A DNA stretch of 64,000 nt, taken from contig NZ_CP177357.1 of assembly GCF_046845755.1 (NCBI RefSeq), positions 3,534,001-3,598,000 on the forward strand. The letters run 5' to 3'. Position 1 is the stretch's first letter. Each line of letters opens with the position of its first letter. Shown piece by piece: positions 24,157 through 33,212 of this stretch. The DNA comes from Rubrivirga sp046845755. Its GTDB lineage: Bacteria; Bacteroidota; Rhodothermia; Rhodothermales; Rubricoccaceae. A model generated the notes under the pieces. It was given only the letters and a program-made list of their open reading frames with translations. It searched no databases and had not been told where the DNA came from. Made by a program: the position numbers and the translations under genes.

Positions 24157-25935
24157 CTACCCGCGCGTCGCGAGGTGCCACAGGAAGCCCAGCTCGTCGC
24201 TCGACGTGAGGGCGAGCGCCACGAACCCGGCCACCGCCAGCAGGAACGGCAGCCCGTACCCGACCAGCACGGCACGCGTCGGCGGCGCGTACGTCACGGC
24301 CTGCAGGTCCCACATCATCCGGTACCCGGCCACGACCTCGATCAGCACGCCCAGGCCCAAGAACGTCGGCGCCAAGAGCGTCGCCAGCCCGGCGTCGATG
24401 CTGCCCAGCAGGAGCGAGACCACCATCAGCGGGAGCCACGCCCACCGCGGCCACACCGCCAGCGACAGCGCCTGCGCCGGGCGGATCCGGCGGCGCCCGG
24501 AGATCACGAACAGCCAGATCACGTTGAGCAGCAGCCACGCGCCGTACGCCACCGCCAGCAGCGTCACCAGCAGCATCGGCCGGCCCAGCAGCCCCGTCAG
24601 CCGCGCCTGCCCGTCGAGCGTCCACGACGCCGTCGCGGCCACGAGCGCGTCCGTGCGGCCGAGCGCGCGGAGCGCCGACGTCCCCACCACGCCCGCCGAC
24701 GCGGCCAGCGCGACGACCAGCCCCGTGGTCTCGAACGCCGACAGGTCGAACCCGCGCTGGACCGCCTCGCGGTACAGGTCGCGGCGGCCGAAGTAGCGCG
24801 GCGCCAGCGAGGCCAGCCGCGGCGCGCCGGCGTAGAACCCGCCCAGGCCCAGCACCAGCAGCCACCCGATCACCAGCAGCGGCGACGCCCGGCGCTCCTG
24901 CCGCGCCCCGCTCCCCGCGTCGAACGCGAACACGCGCTGGCGACCGGTCCAGAACCCCGACGCCACGTCGAACGACGGGCGCGGCGCGTCGTCGTCGCCG
25001 AGCAGCCCGAACCGCGTGCCGGTCACCTCCGCCCGCTGGTCGCGCTCGACCACGTCCGCCGCGGCGTCGCGCCAGCGGTACACGAACGCGGCGACCGGCG
25101 GCCGGTCCAGCGTCATCAGCGCCGCGAACGCGTCCTCCAGCGCGCGCGCCTGCGCCGCCTCCGTGCCGACCGTGCGCCACCCGCCCGCCTGCCCCGGCCG
25201 CACGCCCGTCCCGAACGACGCCAGCCCGACCGGCGTGTCGCGCGCCGCCCGCCACCGCCGCAGCGTCTCGACCGGGTCCGCGTCGCGCGCGTCGAGCAGC
25301 ACGATGTCGGCCGCCTGCGCCGCCCGGTCGTCGCGCGGGAAGCGGCTCACGTAGTACGTCTGCGTCCCCGGAGCCCCGCGCTCGTGCGCCAGCTCCGTCA
25401 GCGCCTGGAGGTAGGCCCGCGCCCGAGGGTCGCTCGTGTCGCTCGATCTCACCAGCCCGAAGTGCCGCGCCGCCCGGTACGGCCGCGCCCGGTCCAGCGC
25501 GCCCGCCAGCAGGGCCCCCGCCTCCGTTGTCCGGCCCACGAGGAACGCCGCCGGCAGCCCCTCGACGGGCAGGTCCTGCCACAGCGACATCCCCAACAGG
25601 CTCGCGGCCTCCAAGACTGTCGTGTCCTCGACCAGGTCGGTCCGCACCTGGCGCACGCCCGCCCGGTACATCGCCACCAGATCGGCAATCGCCGCCTCTG
25701 TCTCGGCGGGCGCCGTCCACACCACGCCCGCGAGCGCGCGGTCGACCGGCGCGAACGGCACGCGGCGCGCCGTCGAGTCCGCGAGCGCGGCGCGGACGGG
25801 CGCCAGCGGCCCGCTGTCGACCGCGACGCGAGCGGTCGTGTCGGCGGCGACGGAGTCGGCCGGGGCCGGGGTCTGGGCGGCGAGCGGCGCGGCGGCGAGC
25901 GCCAGCGCGGCGAGCAGGAACGGCAGGCGGGACAA
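24157..25935 (-). CDS. Exported protein with TIM-barrel-like domain and Yip1-like membrane domain
   Basis: About 592 residues. A signal peptide (LPFLLAALALAAAPLAAQ) is followed by a soluble domain (about 30-330) with alternating strands and helices, including ADIVLLDARDADPVETLRR, DTPVGLASFGTG and VAAFVYRWRDA, which read like a TIM-barrel hydrolase. The C-terminal 260 residues carry about six membrane helices and resemble Yip1-type membrane domains (SLAVWPRWAWLPLMVVSLLLG). I do not recognise a named family. No ATG lies near the signal peptide; TTG at 25935 is the best start, and the frame continues upstream without protein-like character. Activity is unknown. Confidence 0.6.
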   Translation of the reverse strand: MSRLPFLLAALALAAAPLAAQTPAPADSVAADTTARVAVDSGPLAPVRAALADSTARRVPFAPVDRALAGVVWTAPAETEAAIADLVAMYRAGVRQVRTDLVEDTTVLEAASLLGMSLWQDLPVEGLPAAFLVGRTTEAGALLAGALDRARPYRAARHFGLVRSSDTSDPRARAYLQALTELAHERGAPGTQTYYVSRFPRDDRAAQAADIVLLDARDADPVETLRRWRAARDTPVGLASFGTGVRPGQAGGWRTVGTEAAQARALEDAFAALMTLDRPPVAAFVYRWRDAAADVVERDQRAEVTGTRFGLLGDDDAPRPSFDVASGFWTGRQRVFAFDAGSGARQERRASPLLVIGWLLVLGLGGFYAGAPRLASLAPRYFGRRDLYREAVQRGFDLSAFETTGLVVALAASAGVVGTSALRALGRTDALVAATASWTLDGQARLTGLLGRPMLLVTLLAVAYGAWLLLNVIWLFVISGRRRIRPAQALSLAVWPRWAWLPLMVVSLLLGSIDAGLATLLAPTFLGLGVLIEVVAGYRMMWDLQAVTYAPPTRAVLVGYGLPFLLAVAGFVALALTSSDELGFLWHLATRG

Positions 25936-26039
25936 CGGCAGAGAGGCGACGGTGGGGGCGTACGCGCGCCGGCCCGCCGCGTTCGCCCCCGCGCCATTCC
26001 CCCTCGGCGTCCGGCGGAGGGGGGATCCGGCACGGCCTC

Positions 26040-26047
26040 TACATTTG
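26040..26047 (+). promoter_or_regulatory. Candidate -7 element (TACATTTG) of the CPBP gene
   Basis: TACATTTG is a full match to TAnnTTTG. It lies 15 nt before the ATG at 26063 and 69 nt before the alternative ATG at 26117. Confidence 0.5.
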
Positions 26048-26062
26048 GGGGACCGGACCCCG

Positions 26063-26845
26063 ATGGCCACCTCGCCCGTGGTCGCAAGGACGGGTCCCCG
26101 CGTTCCGGACACCCTCATGCCTCCCGACCCCGACGCGCCCACGCTGACCCGCCGGGGGACGTGGGCCGCGGGCGTCGACCCGTGGGCCGTCGGCGCGACG
26201 TGGCTGCTGGTCCTCCTCGCGCTCACCTCCCTTGAATCCCAGGGCCCCGGGCTCGCGAGCCTGGTCGGGGGCGGGCTGCTCGGGGCCGTCCTCGTCGGGA
26301 CCGGATTCGTGGCGGCGGCGCGCACCCGGCGGCTCGCCCCACGGAGCCCCGCACAGCGGACCCGCCTCGCGGCCGGCGCCCTCCTGCTGGGCGTCGCGGT
26401 CGGCGCGATGAACTTGGGGGCCAACGTGGCGATGGGCGCCTCCGCCCCGGAGATCCAGGCCCTGCTCCGCGCGCACCTGGCCGACCCACCGTCCTGGGCC
26501 CGACTCGCGGCGGTCGCCGTCGTCGAGGAGGTCGCGTTCCGCCTCGTCCTGATGAGCGTCGTCGCCTGGGGCGTCTCGCGTCTCACGCGCCGGCCCCGCA
26601 CCGTCTTCCTGGCTGCGCTGGCCGTCTCGGCGCTCCTGTTCGCCGGGGCCCATCTCCTGGGGAGGCCGATGCCGCCCGCCCCAGCGATGGCCGCCCTGTA
26701 CACATCGGGGGTCCTCCTCAAGAGCGGCCTCGCGGGCCTCGTCCTCGGCGGAGTGTTCTGGCGCTGGGGCCTCCCCTACGCGATGCTGTGCCACCTCGCG
26801 GCGAACGGGCTCCACACGCTGCTGGAGCCCGTGCTGTTCGCCTGA
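26063..26845 (+). CDS. CPBP-family intramembrane metalloprotease
   Basis: The 260-residue membrane protein has about seven hydrophobic segments and the CPBP (CAAX protease/Abi) signature: EEVAFRLVLM (Glu-Glu-x3-Arg), then FAGAHLLG and the late His/Asn in CHLAANGLH. These proteases cleave within or near membranes. Bacterial substrates are mostly unknown, though some members process bacteriocins or anchor proteins. A second ATG at 26117 (MPPDPDAPTL) is also a sensible start. The gene diverges from the TIM-barrel/Yip1-like gene. Confidence 0.8.
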   Translation: MATSPVVARTGPRVPDTLMPPDPDAPTLTRRGTWAAGVDPWAVGATWLLVLLALTSLESQGPGLASLVGGGLLGAVLVGTGFVAAARTRRLAPRSPAQRTRLAAGALLLGVAVGAMNLGANVAMGASAPEIQALLRAHLADPPSWARLAAVAVVEEVAFRLVLMSVVAWGVSRLTRRPRTVFLAALAVSALLFAGAHLLGRPMPPAPAMAALYTSGVLLKSGLAGLVLGGVFWRWGLPYAMLCHLAANGLHTLLEPVLFA

Positions 26846-26918
26846 CTCACCCCGCCTCGGCCCCGACGCGGCCCGGCCTGGCTGGCGGCCTCCCGGGCGC
26901 GCCGTTCCCCTCCTAGAC

Positions 26919-27267
26919 AACGCAACGCACTCCGGACCCTGCGCAGGCGGGGGCCCCAGCCAGAAGGGACGAGGCGTGGTGGATCACTCAGCGTGCGGAC
27001 ATCAAGGCTAGGCCCCCCACCCTCGCCGACGGCATTCGGGGCCTCACGCCTGCCGCCGTCGCCCAGGGCCTGGCCGCCGTCGAAGCCGCCCGCGCCGCCG
27101 AGCACGCCCAGGTGAAGGAGACCGGCGAGGCCCAGCGCGCCACCGTCACGCGCGACGCCGCCGCCCGCGCCGTGCGCGTCCACGCCGGCGAGCTCGCCAC
27201 CGTCGCCAAAGTCGCCCTCGCCGATGCCCCCCAGCTCCGCGAAGTCCTCGGCCTCCGCGAGCGCTAG
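26919..27267 (+). pseudogene. C-terminal remnant of an unidentified gene, no usable start
   Basis: An open frame between two stops encodes a credible protein tail: WITQRADIKARPPT, GIRGLTPAAVAQGLAAVE, HAQVKETGEAQRATVTRDA, then VAKVALADAPQLREVLGL and a TAG. The alternation of hydrophobic and charged residues and the Ala-rich helices look real, but there is no ATG, and the only GTG or TTG candidates fall late (GTG at 27113). I take it as the 3-prime end of a decayed gene. It fills most of the 497-nt gap 26846-27342, in which nothing else was recognised. Confidence 0.45.
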
Positions 27268-27342
27268 CCCCCGCGCAGTGTTGGTCCGGCGCAACGAACA
27301 TCGGGCCGGGCCGTAGCCGCCGCCCCACCCCCCGCTGTGCTC

Positions 27343-27798
27343 ATGGACGTCAACCGAGAGGCCCCCGCCATCGCTGCCGCCGAGGCCTACATCGACGCGC
27401 CGCCGTCCGTGGTGTGGTCGGTTCAGAGCAATCTCCGCGAGTGGCCTGCATGGAACTCGGATGTCGCCTCGCTGGACGTCGACGGCCCGCTCGCACCCGG
27501 GACCGAGTTCAAGTGGACGTCGGGTGGGACGCCGATCCGCTCGACGATCCAGGAGGTCGAGCGGGAGCGGCGGATCGGCTGGACGGGCCGGGCCCCGCTC
27601 GGCATCCGCGCCGTCCACACATGGACGTTCACGCCGGAGGGGGATGGGACGCGCGTTCGGACGGAGGAGTCGTTCGAGGGTCTCCTCGTGCGGCTCTTCG
27701 TGGGCCCGATGCAGAAGATGCTCGACGGAGCCCTCGGGAGAAGTTTGTCGGCCTTGAAGACAGAAGCCGAGCGGCGCTCGGAGCGTGGCGCGGCCTAA
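27343..27798 (+). CDS. SRPBCC-family (polyketide cyclase/START-like) protein
   Basis: The 151-residue protein has the SRPBCC fold pattern: a first strand ending in a helix and the family motif YIDAPPSVVWSVQSNLREWPAW, here YIDAPPSVVWSV and LREWPAWNSDV, then GTEFKWTSGGTPIRSTIQEV, RIGWTGRAPLGIRAVHTWTF and a C-terminal amphipathic helix (KMLDGALGRSLSALKTEAE). The fold binds hydrophobic ligands. Neither ligand nor pathway can be told. The ATG at 27343 is preferred over GTG at 27337. Confidence 0.8.
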   Translation: MDVNREAPAIAAAEAYIDAPPSVVWSVQSNLREWPAWNSDVASLDVDGPLAPGTEFKWTSGGTPIRSTIQEVERERRIGWTGRAPLGIRAVHTWTFTPEGDGTRVRTEESFEGLLVRLFVGPMQKMLDGALGRSLSALKTEAERRSERGAA

Positions 27799-27908
27799 CT
27801 CGCCGCTGTCGGCCGGCACCGGGCGTCCACGCGCTAGGATCGTCCAGACCCCCCGCTCGGACACGCGCACGGTGCGCCAACCCTGGACCGCTGGCATAGC
27901 GCGTCCAA

Positions 27909-28131
27909 GCTGTCCCCCTTGCCAAGGGGGACAGCCTGAGCGCCCTTGAGCGAAGCGATGGGCGCCCAGGCGGGGGGTCTGCCGAGCACCGCCCGTCGCC
28001 TGCGCCGTTCTCAGCGAGCGCCCTCCCGCCCGCCCGCTCGCGCCACTCCCCCACCGTCCCGCCCGGACACGAGGAGGCCCCGCCGGGCGGAGAACCGGCG
28101 GGGCCTCAGGACAGCCCTGGCGAAGCTGTCC
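27909..28131. repeat. Cluster of intergenic hairpins, possible non-autonomous repeat element
   Basis: Inside the 437-nt gap 27799-28235, where I see no gene, there are four inverted repeats: a perfect 12-bp stem with a 3-nt loop (27909-27920 with 27924-27935), a 6-bp pair (27940-27945 with 27960-27965), a 13-bp perfect stem (28074-28086 with 28095-28107) and a 7-bp pair (28109-28115 with 28125-28131). The first hairpin followed by a G-run (27971-27976) resembles REP/MITE-like units, but only one copy is in the window. Confidence 0.45.
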
Positions 28132-28203
28132 GGGGGGAGTCTCGTGAGCCCCTCGACCCGAGGGTAGGGGCGCACCTGTGACAGGGGTCGGTCAGCGCGG
28201 GCC

Positions 28204-28229
28204 GCGCCCGGGAACGTTCGCCCGGGCGC
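28204..28229 (-). terminator. Terminator hairpin of the dcw operon after ftsZ
   Basis: A perfect 9-bp stem (28204-28212 with 28221-28229) with an 8-nt loop, 6 nt beyond the ftsZ stop. It probably ends the long minus-strand dcw transcript. Confidence 0.65.
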
Positions 28230-28235
28230 CCCGCA

Positions 28236-29537
28236 CTAGTCCATCATGCGGCGCAGGAAGGCCGGCACGTCCGTGTCGTCCTTGTTGATCCGCTCGCGGC
28301 GCGGCACGTCGGACGTCGGCAGCGGGCGGATGTTGGCCGGCCGGGCCGCCGAGCCCGGCGCCTGCTCCGTCCGCGCCGTCGTCTCCGACTCGTCGCGCAC
28401 GCGCTCGGCGGGGCGCTCCGGGTGCGGCGTGCCCCGGCGCTCGAACGCCGGCTGGTCGAGCGACTTCAGGTTGTCCTCGCCCTTGTAGTGCGGCGAGCCG
28501 TGGCTGTGGCCCAGGATCACGCTCGGCCGCTCCATCACGGCCTCGGCGTCCGCCGGGCGGCCGTCGTTGTCGAAGCCCGTCGCGATGACCGTCACGCGGA
28601 GCGCGTCGCCGAGCTCCTCGTCGATGACGGTGCCGAAGATGACCTCGGCGTCGTCGCCGGCCTCCTCCTGGATCACGCCCGTCGCCTGCGTCGCCTCGCG
28701 CACGCCCAGGTTGATCCCGGCCGTGATGTTGACGAGCACGTTGCGGGCGCCGCGGATCGAGATCCCGTCCAGGAGCGGCGACGAGATGGCCTCCTTGGCC
28801 GCGCGCTCGGCGCGCTTCTCGCCCGTCGCCACGGCCGACGACATCAGCGCCGTGCCGCCGTCGAGCATCGTCGTCCGGATGTCGGCAAAGTCGAGGTTGA
28901 TCAGGCCGTGGACCGTGATGAGCTCCGAGATCCCGCGCGTGGCGTTGTACAGCACGTCGTCGGCCATCTCGAACGCCTCGACGAGCGTCGTGTCGTCGTC
29001 GGCCACGTCGAGCAGCCGCTCGTTCGGGATGATGATCAGCGTGTCGACCACCTCCTTGAGCTGCTCGATCCCCTGCTCGGCCATCTTGGACCGCTTGCGG
29101 CCCTCGGCGTTGAACGGCTTCGTGACGACGGCCACGGTCAGGATGCCCATCTTCTTGGCCAGCGCCGCCACGACGGGCGCCGCGCCCGTGCCCGTGCCGC
29201 CGCCCATGCCGGCCGCCACGAACACCATGTCGCAGCCGTCGAGCGCCGCCTCGATCTCGCGCTGGCTCTCGGTCGCCGCTGAGGCGCCGACGCTCGGCCG
29301 GGCGCCGGCCCCGAGCCCCTTGGTGAGGTCGCGGCCGACCTGGATCTTGCTCGGCGCCTGGTTGGCCGTGAGCGCCTGCGCGTCCGTGTTGATCGCCACG
29401 AACTCGACGCCGCGGATGCCCTTCAAGAGCATGTTGTTGACGGCGTTGCCGCCGCCGCCGCCCACACCCACCACGCGGATGAGGGCCGTGTCTTGCGCGT
29501 CGTCGTCGAAGGAGAATCGGGTGCTGAAGTCGTCCAT
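28236..29537 (-). CDS. ftsZ: Cell division protein FtsZ
   Basis: The 433-residue tubulin homologue forms the division ring. The GTPase domain shows VVGVGGGGGNAVNNM, the tubulin signature GGGTGTGAAPVVA and the T7-loop region NLDFADIRTTM. A variable linker of about 75 residues precedes the C-terminal peptide DVPAFLRRMMD, which binds FtsA. It is the last gene of the dcw cluster. A TAGTTTAC octamer 59 nt upstream may allow extra transcription. A 9-bp hairpin follows the stop. Confidence 0.98.
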   Translation of the reverse strand: MDDFSTRFSFDDDAQDTALIRVVGVGGGGGNAVNNMLLKGIRGVEFVAINTDAQALTANQAPSKIQVGRDLTKGLGAGARPSVGASAATESQREIEAALDGCDMVFVAAGMGGGTGTGAAPVVAALAKKMGILTVAVVTKPFNAEGRKRSKMAEQGIEQLKEVVDTLIIIPNERLLDVADDDTTLVEAFEMADDVLYNATRGISELITVHGLINLDFADIRTTMLDGGTALMSSAVATGEKRAERAAKEAISSPLLDGISIRGARNVLVNITAGINLGVREATQATGVIQEEAGDDAEVIFGTVIDEELGDALRVTVIATGFDNDGRPADAEAVMERPSVILGHSHGSPHYKGEDNLKSLDQPAFERRGTPHPERPAERVRDESETTARTEQAPGSAARPANIRPLPTSDVPRRERINKDDTDVPAFLRRMMD

Positions 29538-29596
29538 GATAGATGCCCTAGGGGGCGTGTGTGTCGCCAGTGTGTGTTGCGGTGGCGAGACGACCG

Positions 29597-29604
29597 GTAA
29601 ACTA
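29597..29604 (-). promoter_or_regulatory. Candidate internal promoter element (TAGTTTAC) for ftsZ
   Basis: TAGTTTAC on the minus strand lies in the 96-nt ftsA-ftsZ gap, within a small CCGGTA/TACCGG inverted repeat. It differs from TAnnTTTG only at the last base. Confidence 0.35.
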
Positions 29605-29633
29605 CCGGCTCCGCCGCCTCGCCGCGGGAGTGT

Positions 29634-30941
29634 TTAGAGTTCGTCGAACCAGCTGCGCATGCGGCTGGCGATCTTGTTGACCAGGTTGTCGGGGTCCGAG
29701 TCGAACCCGTCGCCGGTGGCCAGGGCCGGGCTCATCTCGCCCTTCTCGACCTCGGTCGCCAGCAGCGACGCCCCGCGCCCGGCGCCCGTGCGCAGGCCGT
29801 GGAGCACGAGCCCGACGCCCGTCGCGTACTTCGGGTCGTCGACCTCCTCGACCAGGCCGCCCGCCAGCCCGAGCGGCCGGCCCACGCGGGCCTCCAGGCC
29901 GAGGATCTCGGACGCCAGCTCGGCCGTGCCCGGGATCAACGCGCCGCCGCCCGTCAGCACCACGCCCGCCGACAGGTGCCGCCCGTAGCCGGACCGCTTG
30001 ATCTCGATGGCCACGAACTCCAGGATCTCCTCCAGCCGCGGCTGGATGATCTGCGCCAGCGTCGACTGCCCGATGCTCTTGTCCGGGCGCCCGCCGATGC
30101 CGGGGATCTGGATCTCCTGGTCCTCGGTGACGAGGTCGACGAGCGCCACGCCGTACTCGCGTTTCAGGCGCTCGGCCTGGTCGTGCAGGATGCCGAGGCC
30201 CTTCCGGAGGTCGTCGGTCACCTTGTTGCCGGCGACCGCCACGACCGCCGTGTGGCGGATCGTCTTGTCCTCGAAGATGGCGATGTCGGTCGTCCCGCCG
30301 CCGATGTCGACGAGCACGACGCCGACCTCCTTCTCGTCGTCGTGGAGCACGGCGTGGGACGACGCCAGCGGCTCCAGCACGATGTCGTCGACGGCGTACC
30401 CGCCCTTCTCGATGCAGCGGTACACGTTCTTCGCCGCCGAGACCAGACCCGTGATGATGTGGACGTTCGCCTCCAGCCGCACGCCGCTCATGCCGATCGG
30501 GTCGGCCACGCCGTCCTGCCCGTCGACGATAAACTCCTGCGGGAGCACGTGCAAGATCTCGCGGTCCGCCGGCATCGCCACGTGGCGCGTGTCCTCGAGC
30601 AGCCGCCGCACGTCGTCGCGGTCGATCTCGCCGCCGGCGACCGTGATCACGCCCCGGCTCTGGAAGCTCTGGATGTGGTCGCCCGCGATCCCGACGACGA
30701 CGGACTGCGTCCGGATGCCGGCCGTCCGCTCGGCCTCGCCGATCGCCTTCTGCACCGCGTCGACCGTCTTGTCGATGTTGACGACGACGCCGCGGTTCAG
30801 GCCCTCGGACTCGGCCACCCCCATGCCGCGGACGTGGATCCGCCCCAGCTCGTCGGCTGAGGCGACGACGGCGCAGATCTTGGTGGTCCCGATGTCGACA
30901 CCGACGACGACGCGGTCGCCGGAGAGTTCGTTTGTGTTCAT
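29634..30941 (-). CDS. ftsA: Cell division protein FtsA
   Basis: The 435-residue actin-like protein tethers FtsZ to the membrane. It has the phosphate-1 motif VVGVDIGTTKICAVV, the 1C subdomain, phosphate-2 VLVDIGGGTTDIAIF, the adenosine motif VVLTGGGALIPG and a C-terminal amphipathic helix (NKIASRMRSWFDEL). The ATG at 30941 lies 20 nt after the ftsQ stop. Order and spacing fit the dcw operon. Confidence 0.97.
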   Translation of the reverse strand: MNTNELSGDRVVVGVDIGTTKICAVVASADELGRIHVRGMGVAESEGLNRGVVVNIDKTVDAVQKAIGEAERTAGIRTQSVVVGIAGDHIQSFQSRGVITVAGGEIDRDDVRRLLEDTRHVAMPADREILHVLPQEFIVDGQDGVADPIGMSGVRLEANVHIITGLVSAAKNVYRCIEKGGYAVDDIVLEPLASSHAVLHDDEKEVGVVLVDIGGGTTDIAIFEDKTIRHTAVVAVAGNKVTDDLRKGLGILHDQAERLKREYGVALVDLVTEDQEIQIPGIGGRPDKSIGQSTLAQIIQPRLEEILEFVAIEIKRSGYGRHLSAGVVLTGGGALIPGTAELASEILGLEARVGRPLGLAGGLVEEVDDPKYATGVGLVLHGLRTGAGRGASLLATEVEKGEMSPALATGDGFDSDPDNLVNKIASRMRSWFDEL

Positions 30942-30961
30942 GGCGGTGGGGGTGGGGAGGG

Positions 30962-31762
30962 TTAGCTGGTGGTCGGAGTGGAGGCGGTCGAGTCGGCGGC
31001 GGGGCCCTGCTCGCGCGTCACGACCTGGCCGCGGAACCGGAGGTCGACGCGCTCGAAGCGGACGTCGGGCCGGGGCAGGACGGCCTGGTCCCAGAAGGCG
31101 CGCAGGCGCTGGAGCTGGCTGGCGTGGTCGGCGTGGCCCAGGCGGACCGGGAGCGAGCCGTGGCCCTCGACGGGCGTGGTCCACAGCGTGACCGTCCGGC
31201 CCCAGTCGATCTCGGAGACGAGCGCCTGGGTCGGCGCGTCGGCGGCGGCGAGCGCCGCCAGCAGGGAGCGCAGGCCGGCGCTCTCGACGGGCTGGGTCGG
31301 GTGGTAGGCGGGCGCGCCGCGCACGACGGGCACGTCGTACAGCGCGGGCGTCGCGGCGGCGACGGGCATCGCGTAGCCCTCGGCATCGAGAAAGTGGCCC
31401 GGCCGGCCGGCCCCGTCGAGCACGAGCGCGACGGGCGTCCGCTCGCGGACGCCGATCCGCAGCGTCCCCGTCGGGAGGCGGCGGACGGTCGCGGCGCGGA
31501 CCCACGGGTGCCGCTGCACGCGGTCGGCGATGAGGGCGGGCTCGAGGGCAAAGAGCGCGACCGAGTCGGCCTCGACGGCCGCCAGCCCCGACACCTCGGC
31601 CTCGGGGGCGTGGACCGCGCCCACGACGGCGACGCGCTCCAGCGGCAGCGTCCGCTGCCACACCCACGCCGCGCCGAGCGCGAGCGCGAGCACGCCGATC
31701 CCCAGCCCCCGGAGGAGCCGGCGGCGGCGGGCGAGGCGTTGGGCCTGGGTGCGGGTCGCCAT
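30962..31762 (-). CDS. ftsQ: Cell division protein FtsQ/DivIB
   Basis: The 266-residue protein has a basic cytoplasmic tail (RLARRRRLLRG), one transmembrane helix (LGIGVLALALGAAWVW), a POTRA domain beginning LERVAVVGAVHAPEAEV and the beta region with the conserved aromatic/ERTPVALV block. It joins FtsL and FtsB-like partners at the septum. Its ATG overlaps the murC stop (TAATG), so translation is coupled. Confidence 0.9.
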   Translation of the reverse strand: MATRTQAQRLARRRRLLRGLGIGVLALALGAAWVWQRTLPLERVAVVGAVHAPEAEVSGLAAVEADSVALFALEPALIADRVQRHPWVRAATVRRLPTGTLRIGVRERTPVALVLDGAGRPGHFLDAEGYAMPVAAATPALYDVPVVRGAPAYHPTQPVESAGLRSLLAALAAADAPTQALVSEIDWGRTVTLWTTPVEGHGSLPVRLGHADHASQLQRLRAFWDQAVLPRPDVRFERVDLRFRGQVVTREQGPAADSTASTPTTS

Positions 31763-33189
31763 TATGAAGCGGGGCTGGCGTCGGTGGGCCCGCCGAGCGA
31801 CGCCAGGAAGGCGTCGCCGTAGCGGTAGATGTCGCCGGCGCCCATCGTGACGACGAGGTCGCCGGGGTGGACGATGCCGCCGAGGTAGTCCGAGATCGCC
31901 GCCTTGTCCTCGACGTAGTGCACGTCGCGGTGGCCGAATTGGCGCGCGAGGTCGGCCACCATCTCGCCGGTGACCCCCTCGATGGGCGTCTCGCGCGCCG
32001 GGAAGATGTCGGTCAGCACGAGCACGTCGGCGTCGTAGAAGGCCCGGGCAAAGTCCTCGGCGAGGTCGCGCGTGCGGCTGTAGAGGTGGGGCTGGAAGAC
32101 GGCCACGATGCGGCGGTCCGGCCACCCCCGCGCGGCGGCCATCAGCGTCGCCTCGACCTCGGTCGGGTGGTGCGCGTAGTCGTCGACGACGAGCACGGTC
32201 CCGGAGGCGCCGTCGAGGTCGGCGATGGCGGCCTCGCCCTTGACCTGGAAGCGGCGGTCGACGCCCTGGTACTGGCCGAGCCCGGACGAGATGGTCGGGA
32301 AGTCGACGCCCAGCTCGAGCCCGACGGCGACGGCCGCCAGCGCGTTGCGGACGTTGTGCAGGCCCGGCGCATGGAGGGTGATCCCGCCCAGCCGCTCGGA
32401 CCCCTCGTAGACGTCGAACTGCGTCGTCGCAGCGACTTGTTCGATGTTCTCGGCGCGCAGCGACGCCTGCCGGCTCGTGCCGTACGTCCGGACAGGCCGG
32501 TGGATCTGGCCGAGCACGGACCGCACGTTCTCGTCGTCGAGGCACAGGATGGCCGCGCCGAAGAACGGGACGGAGTTGGCGAACTGGACGAACGCCTGCT
32601 TGATGTCGTCGAGGTCCTCGTAGATGTCGAGGTGGTCGGCCTCGATGTTGGTCACGACGGCGACGATCGGCGCCAGCCGCAGGAACGTCCGGTCGTACTC
32701 GTCGGCCTCGACGACGATGACCTCGCCGCCGCCCGCGACGGCGTTCGAGCCGAACACGGCCACCTTGCCGCCGACGATGATCGTCGGGTCGAGCTCGGCG
32801 TGCTGGGCGACGAGCCCGACCATCGTCGTCGTGGTCGTCTTGCCGTGCGTGCCCGCGATGCCGACGCCGCGCTTGGCGCGCATCAGCTCGCCCAGCATCT
32901 CGGACCGCTTGATGATGGGGATCAGCCGGCGCCGCGCCTCGGCCGTCTCGGGGTTCTCGGCGGGGTCCCGGACGGCCGAGGAGTACACGACCACGTCCGC
33001 GTTCTCGACGTGCTCGGCCGCGTGGCCCTCGTGGATCACGGCGCCCAGCTCTTCCAGCCGCGCCGTCACGTCGCTCTTTTTGAGGTCGGAGCCCGAAAGC
33101 TGGAAGCCGCGGTTGATGAGCACCTCGGCGATCGACGACATGCCGATCCCGCCGATCCCCACCATGTGGATCCGCCGGACCGTGCCCAT
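31762..33189 (-). CDS. murC: UDP-N-acetylmuramate--L-alanine ligase
   Basis: The 475-residue ATP-dependent ligase adds the first amino acid to UDP-MurNAc. The N-terminal Rossmann part starts HMVGIGGIGMSSIAEVL; the P-loop is AGTHGKTTTTTMV; central motifs EADEYDRTFL and NIEADHLDIY and the C-terminal DDYAHHPTEV match MurC. A final stretch ends with VVTMGAGDIYR. It lies between murG and ftsQ, with no murB in the cluster. Confidence 0.97.
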   Translation of the reverse strand: MGTVRRIHMVGIGGIGMSSIAEVLINRGFQLSGSDLKKSDVTARLEELGAVIHEGHAAEHVENADVVVYSSAVRDPAENPETAEARRRLIPIIKRSEMLGELMRAKRGVGIAGTHGKTTTTTMVGLVAQHAELDPTIIVGGKVAVFGSNAVAGGGEVIVVEADEYDRTFLRLAPIVAVVTNIEADHLDIYEDLDDIKQAFVQFANSVPFFGAAILCLDDENVRSVLGQIHRPVRTYGTSRQASLRAENIEQVAATTQFDVYEGSERLGGITLHAPGLHNVRNALAAVAVGLELGVDFPTISSGLGQYQGVDRRFQVKGEAAIADLDGASGTVLVVDDYAHHPTEVEATLMAAARGWPDRRIVAVFQPHLYSRTRDLAEDFARAFYDADVLVLTDIFPARETPIEGVTGEMVADLARQFGHRDVHYVEDKAAISDYLGGIVHPGDLVVTMGAGDIYRYGDAFLASLGGPTDASPAS

Positions 33190-33212
33190 CTCGCCGAGTC
33201 GTCGGGTCTGCG

